A program made the translations under genes and the position numbers. The notes under the pieces were generated by a model. That model ran no database searches. It had not been told where the DNA came from and saw only the letters and a list, made by a program, of their open reading frames with translations. A DNA stretch of 18,096 bases from Deltaproteobacteria bacterium (lineage in GTDB: Bacteria > UBA10199 > SBBF01): contig JACQOY010000115.1 of NCBI GenBank assembly GCA_016207765.1, positions 1 through 18,096 on the forward strand, read 5' to 3'. Below are positions 8,581-15,384 of this stretch, in pieces. How positions within the stretch are numbered: position 1 is the first letter of the stretch; the number at the start of each line of letters is the position of its first letter.

Positions 8581-8656
8581 CGAGACCAGGGACCCGTGAC
8601 CAGAGACCAGAGACCCAAGCTTTTAGTCACTGGTCACTAGTCGCTAGTCACTGGTC
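8581..8656. repeat. Heptamer repeat array filling the gap between the EEP gene and surE
   Basis: About eleven 7-bp units, read on the minus strand as GACCAGT, GACTAGC, GACTAGT, GACCAGT, GACTAAA, AGCTTGG, GTCTCTG, GTCTCTG, GTCACGG, GTCCCTG and GTCTCGA. The array begins 2 bp after the EEP stop codon and ends 3 bp before the surE ATG. The period is strict while the bases drift, and short hairpins such as ACTAG-TCG-CTAGT occur. Confidence 0.85.
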
Positions 8657-8658
8657 TG

Positions 8659-9840
8659 TCAGTAAATATCCACATCGACGAAAATTGCGTCGTGATCCGA
8701 GATGGGCCGTCCCATGAACCGAAGATGAGACACAACTTTTGGGCTCACGGCCTTTGAATTTCCATTGGCTGACTTCACACCTCTGGCCGCAAACCAGTCG
8801 AGCTTGAAGGAGGCCTTCCCCCCATGCTTTTTAAGCTTGTTTTCCGCCACCTTGCGGCACCACTCCGGAACCACCTCTTGCATCAGGTAATTCCCCCTCA
8901 TGTCTTCCACGGTATAGTGAAGGGTCCCGACCCCCGGCTCGTTGAAATCGACGTAGTTCATACCGGCTTCCCTCAAATGACGAAACAAATGCCGGTCGTA
9001 AAAACGATAGGGATAGGTATAGTGTTCGTCGATCACGCGGTCCGCTCCGTGAAAAACCTTGAACCAAAAACCGCAGAAGGCAAAAAAGGCGTGGCGGGCA
9101 TTGTAAGAACTGGTGTTCAAGTCCCCCCCCAGGACAACGGGGCACGGATTTTCCTTTAACGCATCGAGCACCGTTTTCATCTGGCCGGCCCTCTGCCGCT
9201 GGGATGAATGGGCATCCAGATGCACGCACGCAACAGTCACCTTTTTAAACGGAAAAGAAACCTCCGCAAGCAGAGTCTTCTGGCAACCGATCCGCTTTTC
9301 CTTCCCTTTCATTTTGTCTTTGCAGTTCTTCAGCGGAACCGATCTCAGATTATCGAGGGGATAACGGCTCAAGACGCTGTTTCCATGCAGGCCCAAGTCG
9401 TTTTCCCCCGCGACATGATCCTCTACCGCATTCCCCTTGCAAAGATTCAGATACGAAGGGGCGAAAAAATAATTCATCCCCAGGTTTTTCGCCAGTTCCC
9501 GCGCGACATTCCGGTTTTGCGTACGCGCCATCCCGATGTCTGTCTCCGAAAAAAGAAATACATCACCCCTGGAGAGTTCGGGATGGTTTTTTAAGGTGTG
9601 AAGAATACCGTCGAATTCGAGCCCCCGCTCGAGATTCCACGCCACTACGCGATAGAAGGGCTTTTTCTCGAGGGGAAGCGCGGGAGCGTAAAAGCCGTAC
9701 TCAATACCCCCCACCACCCGTTCGATTTCATTTTGCAGGGCCCGGTAAGGGATGGACTTCTTCAAGGCCTTGAGCGAGCCGAAATGACTTAAATGCCGCA
9801 GGTGGTCTTTTAATTGATGGGTAAGAAGCGATTCAGTCAC
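8659..9840 (-). CDS. Endonuclease/exonuclease/phosphatase (EEP) family protein
   Basis: Metal-dependent hydrolase of the EEP superfamily (DNase I, inositol phosphatases, neutral sphingomyelinases), 393 residues. The catalytic motifs are present in order: WNLERG (68-73), the acidic FSETD, HLDAHSS, GGDLNTSSYN, LDWFAARG, and the terminal SDHDAI (381-386). A helical ~60-residue N-terminal extension precedes the domain. No signal peptide is evident. The start is GTG 9840, three bases after the stop of the exported protein gene and preceded by AGAGG. It is the last gene of the operon that opens with spt, which makes a phosphate-ester or phosphodiester lipid substrate plausible; a nucleic acid or sugar phosphate substrate is equally allowed by the fold. 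It is diverged from the second EEP protein at 15385. Confidence 0.85.
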   Translation of the reverse strand: MTESLLTHQLKDHLRHLSHFGSLKALKKSIPYRALQNEIERVVGGIEYGFYAPALPLEKKPFYRVVAWNLERGLEFDGILHTLKNHPELSRGDVFLFSETDIGMARTQNRNVARELAKNLGMNYFFAPSYLNLCKGNAVEDHVAGENDLGLHGNSVLSRYPLDNLRSVPLKNCKDKMKGKEKRIGCQKTLLAEVSFPFKKVTVACVHLDAHSSQRQRAGQMKTVLDALKENPCPVVLGGDLNTSSYNARHAFFAFCGFWFKVFHGADRVIDEHYTYPYRFYDRHLFRHLREAGMNYVDFNEPGVGTLHYTVEDMRGNYLMQEVVPEWCRKVAENKLKKHGGKASFKLDWFAARGVKSANGNSKAVSPKVVSHLRFMGRPISDHDAIFVDVDIY

Positions 9841-9843
9841 CGC

Positions 9844-10437
9844 CTACTTTGCCTCTTTGATGGCTTGTTCTTCGTAGGACTGGTATTTCTGCCTGTATTC
9901 TTCCTCTTGATCGCGCGGACGATTGTGATAGGCGGCAACGGCGTTGTTGACTTCACCGGCCAGGGTTGTTTTGCTCAAGTCCATTTTAAAGAATCCGTTC
10001 AACGTGCTTCCACCGGAATCGTACCAGTAAAACCAGACCCCGCTGTTCGACTCGACGGCGCCGCGAACATCTTTGAGAGGAATATTCCAAGCCTCCCCCA
10101 CTGCCGGGACAAAGGTATACGAATCACCGGATTGCTGGATGGTCACTTTTGTTTTTTCCTTGAAGGGGGCGTTTCCGCTTTGGTAATTCGCGGTATAGAG
10201 GTTGCCGGTTGCCAAACCCGAAGGGGGAGGAGCCGAAGGCTCTGAAGAAACACCGGCGGGGGGCGTTGTATCGGCGTCGGATGTCGGCGCCGGTTCGGCA
10301 GATGTCGGCGCCGGTTCGGCGGATATGGTTGTATCTCCGGAACCGGGTTCCTCCGCCTGGGTGGCCGCAACACCGAACATAAAAAGAGAACCGACGAGAA
10401 AACCGATGAAAAAAAGATGGAGGGGAGTTGTTTTCAT
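9844..10437 (-). CDS. Exported Pro/Thr-rich protein of unknown function
   Basis: A 197-residue protein with a clear Sec signal peptide (MKTTPLHLFFIGFLVG... cleavage likely after ATQA, residue 28), no lipobox cysteine, then a Pro/Ala/Thr/Ser-rich linker (about 29-76) containing a duplicated SAEPAPT heptapeptide, and a compact domain (about 79-175) with TANYQSG, VTIQQSGDSYTFVP and GVWFYWYDSGG. A charged coiled C-terminus (RDQEEEYRQKYQSYEEQAIKEAK) follows. I do not recognise the domain. ATG 10437 is chosen over TTG 10473 because it begins the signal peptide. It sits 25 bp after the exported phosphodiesterase gene and 3 bp before the EEP gene, so it belongs to the sphingolipid operon and probably acts in the periplasm. 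Confidence 0.75.
   Translation of the reverse strand: MKTTPLHLFFIGFLVGSLFMFGVAATQAEEPGSGDTTISAEPAPTSAEPAPTSDADTTPPAGVSSEPSAPPPSGLATGNLYTANYQSGNAPFKEKTKVTIQQSGDSYTFVPAVGEAWNIPLKDVRGAVESNSGVWFYWYDSGGSTLNGFFKMDLSKTTLAGEVNNAVAAYHNRPRDQEEEYRQKYQSYEEQAIKEAK
10280..10321. repeat. Two 21-nt direct repeats in the exported protein
   Basis: Two 21-bp units (10280-10300 and 10301-10321) identical except for the last base. They encode the SAEPAPT duplication. Each contains CCGGTTCGG, the core also found in the 18-nt repeats of cerR, flanked to form a small GCCG-AAC-CGGC hairpin. Confidence 0.85.
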
Positions 10438-10462
10438 GGAACGGAGCGTAGCAAAAAGAAAT

Positions 10463-11803
10463 TTAAGGGGCAACGAAAAACTTGAACACTTCGCTATACC
10501 TTAAGACCGGCGGCAGTTTGACGCCGGGAATGGTTGTCGCAACAAAGGCTTCGCTGGAGGTAAAGAAAATCCCCCCGTGGGTCCCTTTCAGGCCGCCATG
10601 GAGTTTGGAGCTGAAACGGGTGACCGGATCGCCGAATTCGTAATCATCGCGGGTCGAGCAGAGAATAGTGGCCGGGTTCTCCACCAAAGTAAAAAAAGCA
10701 TCGTAAATCCGGTGAAGGGCATCGGGATAATAATGACGGCTCGTCGCCAAAAACCAATCGCCGTCTGCGGCCAAGCCCAATTTTTCCGCCACCTCACGGT
10801 ACAAAAGGGGATCCCCCGTGAGCGGGACATAGCGAAACTGTTTTCCGCGCGCATCAAAATCGATCCGGGCATCTCCTTTGTCGGGAGACAAGACGCGGAT
10901 GGAGCGTCCGGAGCGGAAAAAAGTGAGATCGTTTCCCGGTATTTTGTTCAAGAGATGCGCCACTTCTTCGGTGTCGCGTGGATGAGTGTAAAAACTGGCG
11001 CCGCTGATATTCCCCCATTCCGTGACCACAACGGTTCCGTTCCCGTTCAAATTTTTCGACAGATGGTAGCCTTTTTCCTTCAGCATCTTTTCCAAAAGGC
11101 TTGTCCTCATCCCTTTCAGATGACGATAGTGAAATCCGTGGTCCGAAAAAAGAACCACATTCAATTCCCGGCCGAACCGCTTTTTGTACCGGGTGCGAAT
11201 GACATCGAGCCTATTCAAGATATGCCTCAGGATATGGGCATGTCTCTTTCGCCCCAGCACATGGGCCGTTCCGTCGGTTCCACCGATATAATAGAAAATA
11301 TTTTTTTTCCGCGGATTTTTCCGGAGAACGGTCTGCAAATGCCCCATGTCCCTTTGAACGGCAACGCCGGGGGCCGCGTAGATGAGGAATTTTTGCCCGA
11401 ACGAATGGCGGTAAAAATCGAAGATCCGCTCGTAGTCGTTGTATTTTTCCTTCAGGGCGGTAAGCAGGCTCCCCTTGACCCGGTCATCGCCGTAATCGTA
11501 AAAAATGGCATCGTAGCCGAGGGCTCTTTTCACGCCGATGGGTTGAAGAAGCCCCGTCAGACCGGAAGTCGTTGTGGAAGGAAAGGTGCTGATGACCAGC
11601 GAGGGCTCAGAGTAGCCCGCCATATAACCCTTGTCGTAGAGTTCCTTGACCAGCGAATAGGGGACGGCATCGAGAGCCAGATAGAGGGTTTGGTCCTCTC
11701 TCTTTTCGGTTTTCCGGTTGGCGTCGGTAAAGCCGGAAACAGGGGCGAAAAGAACGATCGTGATGAGAACTCTCGACAGGAACTGCCTCGCGTTTAGAGC
11801 CAC
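10463..11803 (-). CDS. Exported ENPP-type phosphodiesterase (alkaline phosphatase superfamily)
   Basis: Two-metal phosphodiesterase/phosphatase of the nucleotide pyrophosphatase/phosphodiesterase branch, 446 residues. The full ligand set is visible in family order: Asp45 (LALDAVP), a nucleophilic Thr in FPSTTT (77-79), Asp177 and His181 (TDGTAH, the D-x-x-x-H pair), Asp221-His222 (FSDHGF) and His409 (GTHGG). The N-terminus (RQFLSRVLITIVLFAPVSGF) is a probable signal peptide, placing it in the periplasm. GTG 11803 is chosen because it precedes the signal peptide and overlaps the epimerase gene by 10 bp; the start is uncertain since AGAGGG abuts it. ENPP relatives cleave nucleotide, choline-lipid or sphingomyelin phosphodiesters. 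In this operon a sphingolipid headgroup is an attractive but unproven substrate. Confidence 0.82.
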   Translation of the reverse strand: MALNARQFLSRVLITIVLFAPVSGFTDANRKTEKREDQTLYLALDAVPYSLVKELYDKGYMAGYSEPSLVISTFPSTTTSGLTGLLQPIGVKRALGYDAIFYDYGDDRVKGSLLTALKEKYNDYERIFDFYRHSFGQKFLIYAAPGVAVQRDMGHLQTVLRKNPRKKNIFYYIGGTDGTAHVLGRKRHAHILRHILNRLDVIRTRYKKRFGRELNVVLFSDHGFHYRHLKGMRTSLLEKMLKEKGYHLSKNLNGNGTVVVTEWGNISGASFYTHPRDTEEVAHLLNKIPGNDLTFFRSGRSIRVLSPDKGDARIDFDARGKQFRYVPLTGDPLLYREVAEKLGLAADGDWFLATSRHYYPDALHRIYDAFFTLVENPATILCSTRDDYEFGDPVTRFSSKLHGGLKGTHGGIFFTSSEAFVATTIPGVKLPPVLRYSEVFKFFVAP

Positions 11804-12810
11804 CCCTCTTTTTCGTACCAATTTCTGGTTTTGGCAAGTCCTGCTTTCAAATCGGTGAGCGGATCGAGGTTTAATATCCCAGGCGAACGATTGGAACAGG
11901 TCCACAAGACCTGTTTCATCTCCTGAAATTTTTCAAGGGTCAGGAAAGAAGCTTTCTGCGAAAAGAGCCCCGCCGTCTGCGAGACCACCATCATCAAGGC
12001 CGCCGTCCACAGCGGAAGGGAAATTTTCCGGATCCTTCTCTTAAACACCGTCTGGGCGATCGCAATAACTTCTTCCCAAGAGTACCCTCCTCTTCCGTCG
12101 TCCGGATAGATCGGCTCCTCCCCTGTCGAACCTTTTTCCGCAAGCGTCGCGAGAATTTTTGAGAGATCCTTGACGTAAATAAAGCTGGAACGCCTGTTGC
12201 CGCCGCGAAGGACGGGAAACAAACCTCTTTTGAACATCTTAAAGAGGGGCAATGTCGCCTCATCGCCGGGCCCGTAAACAACGGGAGGCCTGACAATGGT
12301 TACAGGAAACCGTTCACCTGCTTTTTTCAAAATCTGTTCGGCTTCAAGCTTGCTTTTTCCATAATGACTGACCGGCCCCGAACCATTGTGATCGTTGTCC
12401 GACCGGTTCGGGCCACCAGCCCGGTTCGGGCCACCAGCCCGGTTCGGGCCGCGGGCCGAGATCGAAGAGACAAAAACCAGCCGTTTGAGATCGTGATGCT
12501 TTAAGGATTCGACAAGCTGACGCGTTCCCTCGACATTGACCCGGTAGAATTCGCCGATTTTCTTCGCCTTGATGAGTCCCCCGTTATGGATAGCAACATC
12601 AACGGGCGGCAGGTCGATTTTTTTGTCGGCAAGCGTTTCCAGCGATCCGAAAACAAGTCGAATTCCCATCTCACTCAAAAAACCATGGCGGCTTGCCGCG
12701 TGGGGGCTTGTTTTCCGGACAAGGGCATGCACCTCATGCCCGCGGTCAACAAGCTCCCGGGCAAGATGAGAACCGACAAAACCGGTGGCGCCTGTGAGGA
12801 GGATTTTCAT
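11794..12810 (-). CDS. cerR: NAD(P)-dependent epimerase/dehydratase family protein, probable ceramide reductase
   Basis: Extended short-chain dehydrogenase of 338 residues. The Rossmann motif is TGATGFVG (6-13); the catalytic set is Ser115/Ser116 (VFVSS) and Y150GKSK154; RPPVVYGPGD follows. CerR-type reductases of this family reduce 3-oxo-ceramide to dihydroceramide in the bacterial pathway established in Caulobacter. The assignment here rests on its place directly after the ceramide synthase-like gene, not on sequence alone, since nucleotide-sugar epimerases share the fold. A hydrophobic segment near 270-285 (LPLWTAALMMVVSQ) may associate with the membrane, as in lipid-acting relatives. Residues 119-136 (ARGPN followed by RAGGPN repeats) are an in-frame 18-nt repeat insertion just after the catalytic serine strand. 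The start codon overlaps the preceding gene's stop as ATGA. Confidence 0.8.
   Translation of the reverse strand: MKILLTGATGFVGSHLARELVDRGHEVHALVRKTSPHAASRHGFLSEMGIRLVFGSLETLADKKIDLPPVDVAIHNGGLIKAKKIGEFYRVNVEGTRQLVESLKHHDLKRLVFVSSISARGPNRAGGPNRAGGPNRSDNDHNGSGPVSHYGKSKLEAEQILKKAGERFPVTIVRPPVVYGPGDEATLPLFKMFKRGLFPVLRGGNRRSSFIYVKDLSKILATLAEKGSTGEEPIYPDDGRGGYSWEEVIAIAQTVFKRRIRKISLPLWTAALMMVVSQTAGLFSQKASFLTLEKFQEMKQVLWTCSNRSPGILNLDPLTDLKAGLAKTRNWYEKEGWL
12403..12456 (-). repeat. Three 18-nt tandem repeats inserted in cerR
   Basis: Units at 12403-12420, 12421-12438 and 12439-12456 with plus-strand sequence CCGGTTCGGGCCACCAGC; the first two are identical and the third differs only at its end. They encode RAGGPN hexapeptides. 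The length, unit size and sequence class match the block in clpA (2247-2300), but the reading frame relative to the unit differs. Each unit carries a GCCCG-AAC-CGGGC hairpin. Confidence 0.9.
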
Positions 12811-13958
12811 AACATTTTCTCATACACCCGATACCGTTTATAAATCTCCGCCCCCATGAAACTGATCCCCTGGTTGATCTTTTCGTTGTCTTCAAGCGTC
12901 CACGAAAGCTCCCCCCCCCAGTATCCCAGTTCAAGGCCCCGGCGGCGCATTTCCACGTACAAAAGAAACACCAGACCGCCAAGAACATCGCCCCGGAATT
13001 CTTTTTTGATCCCGAGCAGGGCCACCCGCCCGCTTTTTATTTTCCGGCGCTTCAGGCGGTAAAGAAGCTTGAAAATACCCAAGGGAAACAGGCGCCCGTT
13101 CAGATCGCGGATCGCCTCGTGATAATTGGGAATGGTAATTGCTATGGCGGCCGGGACACCGTTCACCTCGGCAATGAGGGCTATCTTCGGATCGAGAACC
13201 ATCTTGAGATCTTTGGCCCCCTTTTTTATTTCGGCTTCCGTCCAGGGGATAAAGCCCCAGTTTTTGGACCAGGCGGAGTTGAAAACGTCGCTCACAATCC
13301 GGATTTCGTCCTCCATTTTTTTGAGATTCATCTCGCGAATGACCAGGCCCGGGTACCCCCGCACCGCTTCGGAAATCTGACGGGCCGCCTCCGGCACCTC
13401 GAGCCGGGACTCGTATTTCCAGGCGAGAAGTTCTTTCACTTTGACAAACCCTTCTGCGCTGATCAGCTTGTCGTAATAAGGGGGATTATGGGGCATGAGC
13501 GGAAACGGCGGCGAATCGAAACCGTCAACCAAAATTCCCACTTCCTCATTGATCGAAAAACTCATCGGCCCGCAGATTTTTTCCATGCCGCGTTCTTTGA
13601 GCCACCCTTCAGCCTGCGACAGAAGGGCCCTGGCAACATTCGGATTGTCGATCGAGTCGAAAAAACCGAAGTGCCCCGTCTTTTCACCGTAACGTTCGTT
13701 GTGCAGGCGGTTGATTTGCACCGAGATGCGACCGACCGGCTTGCCCCGAGCCTTGTCGAGGGGCTCGCCGTTTTTAAAGGCGATGAAGAGTTCCGCTTCC
13801 GCATTCTGAAAAAAGGGGTTCTTTTTCGGGTTGATCATCTCGTTGCGCTCGATTCTCAATGGGGGAATCCAGTGTGGATCGTTTTTATGGAGTTCGTAAG
13901 GAAATTCAATAAACTGTTTCCGGAGTTTGCGGGAGGTGACGGGAACTACCTGAATCAT
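12807..13958 (-). CDS. cerS: GNAT-like acyltransferase, probable bacterial ceramide synthase
   Basis: The 383-residue protein belongs to the YghO-like group of GNAT-fold acyltransferases, recognisable by FPYELHKNDPHWIPPL, NPFFQNAEAELFIA, GRISVQINRLHN and GPMSFSINEEVGILVDGF. A member of this group is the ceramide synthase (bCerS) of Caulobacter, which N-acylates 3-ketosphinganine, the product of Spt. It lies between spt and the CerR-like reductase, in pathway order, which supports this role. Other members of the group have no known substrate, so the function is inferred. ATG 13958 (MIQVVPVTSRK) fits the family N-terminus; ATG 13967 and the longer frame to 14027 would draw on the palindromic element at 13967-14022. 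No clear Shine-Dalgarno is visible, and the end overlaps cerR by ATGA, suggesting translational coupling. Confidence 0.82.
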   Translation of the reverse strand: MIQVVPVTSRKLRKQFIEFPYELHKNDPHWIPPLRIERNEMINPKKNPFFQNAEAELFIAFKNGEPLDKARGKPVGRISVQINRLHNERYGEKTGHFGFFDSIDNPNVARALLSQAEGWLKERGMEKICGPMSFSINEEVGILVDGFDSPPFPLMPHNPPYYDKLISAEGFVKVKELLAWKYESRLEVPEAARQISEAVRGYPGLVIREMNLKKMEDEIRIVSDVFNSAWSKNWGFIPWTEAEIKKGAKDLKMVLDPKIALIAEVNGVPAAIAITIPNYHEAIRDLNGRLFPLGIFKLLYRLKRRKIKSGRVALLGIKKEFRGDVLGGLVFLLYVEMRRRGLELGYWGGELSWTLEDNEKINQGISFMGAEIYKRYRVYEKML

Positions 13959-13966
13959 GAAAACCA

Positions 13967-14022
13967 TTGTACGGGCGCACGGCCACGAAGTGGTCCCTCT
14001 TTGGGACCGTGCGCCCCTACCA
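13967..14022. repeat. Palindromic element containing the spt stop codon
   Basis: Outer arms GGGCGCACGG (13973-13982) and CCGTGCGCCC (14007-14016) are perfect over 10 bp and extend imperfectly to 13967 and 14022. Inside are GGTCCC-TCTTT-GGGACC (13992-14008) and CCAC-GAA-GTGG, so alternative folds exist. The spt stop codon (14017-14019) lies in one arm. It resembles the GGGGCG...CGCCCC palindromes dispersed in many bacterial genomes (from memory). It occupies most of the 58-bp spt-cerS gap and could protect or attenuate the mRNA. Confidence 0.75.
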
Positions 14023-15279
14023 TCCATGTTTCTTTTTCATCTTTGCAAAAATCTCCAGCGCCAAGTCGAGATGCTCCCGCGTGTGTTCCGAGGTGTAACT
14101 GGTTCGCAAAAGCGCGCGATCGCGTTGAACCGCGGGGTAGAGAACGGCGTTCACATAAATCCCGTTGTCCAGCAGTTCCCGCCAGATCGTCAAGGCAAGA
14201 ATCTCATCCCCCACCACAATCGGGACAATCGGTGTTTCTGAAACGCCGATGTCGAAGCCGAGGGATTTGAGATTTTCCCTCATGTAACGCCCGTTTTGAT
14301 TGACCCGCTCCACCCGTTCGGGTTCCCGCTTTAAGATTTCCAGCGCCTTTTTCGCCGCCGCGGTTGAAGCGGGGGGCAAGCTGGCCGAAAAGAGGATCGA
14401 TCGCCCGAAGTGGCGGATGAAATCGACCACCTTGGCCTCTCCCGCGACAAAACCGCCGATGGAGGCCAGGGTTTTGCTGAAGGTGCCGATCATCAGATCA
14501 ATCTTGTCTTGAAGGCCGAAATGGTGAGCCGTGCCGCGTCCGCCGGGCCCCAGGATTCCGACACCGTGTGCATCATCCACGGCCAGCCTGGCGCCTGCCT
14601 TATGGACAACACGCTCCACCCCCGGCAAATCGACAACATCCCCCTCCATGCTGAAAACCCCATCGACGATGACAAGTTTTCCCGTTTCGGAATTGATACT
14701 TTCAAGGACCTGCGAAAGATCGGCCAGATCGTTGTGTTTGTAGCCCCGGGCTTCCCCCTTGGAGAGGCGGGCGGCATCGTAAATGCTGGCATGATCCCCC
14801 TTGTCCATCACCAGCGCCGCTCCTTCGTTGATCAAGGCTGAAATGACGCCGAGGTTTGCCTGATACCCGGTGGTAAAAACAAGGGAGGCCTCCTTGCCGA
14901 AAAATTCAGCCAAATCTCCCTCCAGCTCCTGGTGCAGTTTACTGGTGCCGTTAAGAAGTCGCGAGCCGGTCATGCTGGTGCCGTAATCCCTGATCGCCTG
15001 GACGGCCGCCTCACGCACCTCCGGATGAATGGTGAGCCCCAAATAGTTATTGGAGCCAAGCATGATCACTTCTTTTCCGTCGATGATCGCCACGGGCCCC
15101 TCGTTCCGGTCGATGGGAAGATAATAGGGATATATCCCCATCTGCCTTGCCATATCGGCCTCGACGAGATCATGGGCCTTTGAAAAAACATCTTTCCCCC
15201 CCTTGGAGAAAAGGGACAACCGCCCCTCCAAAGAAGGGGGGGAAACTTCAGCCAGATTGGATTTGCCTTTATGAGTCAT
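14017..15279 (-). CDS. spt: Serine palmitoyltransferase (alpha-oxoamine synthase family)
   Basis: PLP enzyme condensing serine with an acyl thioester to 3-ketosphinganine, the first step of sphingolipid synthesis, in the cytoplasm or on the inner membrane. The 420-residue form shows GIYPYYLPI (48-56), LGSNNYLGL, GSRLLNGT (105-112), the stacking His163 (DKGDHASIYD), the PLP-binding Asp236 and His238 (VDDAHGVG), and Lys269 in GTFSKTLASIGGF, which is the SPT version of the PLP-lysine motif rather than that of Kbl (GTLGKALGG) or BioF. ATG 15279 is used; 15324 is possible. Residues ~12-28 (VSPPSLEGRLSLFSKGG) are encoded by a palindromic repeat, so the native start may originally have been nearer DVFSKAHD. 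It is the first gene of a six-gene operon and has a TTGACA promoter element upstream. Confidence 0.88.
   Translation of the reverse strand: MTHKGKSNLAEVSPPSLEGRLSLFSKGGKDVFSKAHDLVEADMARQMGIYPYYLPIDRNEGPVAIIDGKEVIMLGSNNYLGLTIHPEVREAAVQAIRDYGTSMTGSRLLNGTSKLHQELEGDLAEFFGKEASLVFTTGYQANLGVISALINEGAALVMDKGDHASIYDAARLSKGEARGYKHNDLADLSQVLESINSETGKLVIVDGVFSMEGDVVDLPGVERVVHKAGARLAVDDAHGVGILGPGGRGTAHHFGLQDKIDLMIGTFSKTLASIGGFVAGEAKVVDFIRHFGRSILFSASLPPASTAAAKKALEILKREPERVERVNQNGRYMRENLKSLGFDIGVSETPIVPIVVGDEILALTIWRELLDNGIYVNAVLYPAVQRDRALLRTSYTSEHTREHLDLALEIFAKMKKKHGW
15193..15245. repeat. Palindromic element within the spt N-terminal codons
   Basis: Arms TTTCCCCCCC plus TTGGAG (15193-15208) pair with CTCCAA plus GGGGGGGAAA (15226-15245) with a 4-nt bulge, giving a 16-bp stem around a 17-nt loop. 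It lies in frame in spt codons ~12-28 and looks like the translated palindromic repeats known from other bacteria. As mRNA it would form a strong hairpin about 35 nt after the start codon. Confidence 0.75.
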
Positions 15280-15323
15280 GGAAGAAAGAAAACGGGATTT
15301 ATCGGGTCTTGAAGCAGAAATCA

Positions 15324-15355
15324 AATAAAAAGGGGCGATTTTTTGGTTGTGTCAA
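15324..15355 (-). promoter_or_regulatory. Candidate spt operon promoter
   Basis: A perfect TTGACA on the minus strand (15355-15350) with a weak TTTATT (15329-15324) at 20-nt spacing. It is positioned 45-76 bp before the spt ATG. The -35 overlaps the palindrome at 15352-15363, so a bound regulator would cover it. Confidence 0.35.
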
Positions 15356-15363
15356 GCGCTTGA
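15352..15363. promoter_or_regulatory. Perfect 12-bp palindrome TCAAGCGCTTGA, candidate operator
   Basis: A perfect dyad in the 105-bp region between the divergent spt and nSMase-like EEP genes. It overlaps the candidate spt -35 on one strand and lies 22 bp before the GTG start of the EEP gene on the other. Size and symmetry fit a homodimeric regulator site. No regulator gene is in the window. Confidence 0.4.
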
Positions 15364-15384
15364 TTCCCTTATTGATTTGATAAA

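Noticed and set aside
8581..8656. CRISPR array
   Set aside because: Units are 7 bp without spacers, and no cas genes are near.
10577..11797. 406-residue open frame on the plus strand opposite the ENPP-type gene
   Set aside because: It is fully antisense to a gene with all catalytic motifs, and its translation shows no family features.
13119..14270. 383-residue plus-strand frame spanning cerS and the end of spt
   Set aside because: It crosses two conserved minus-strand genes and a palindromic repeat, with low-complexity basic translation at its end.
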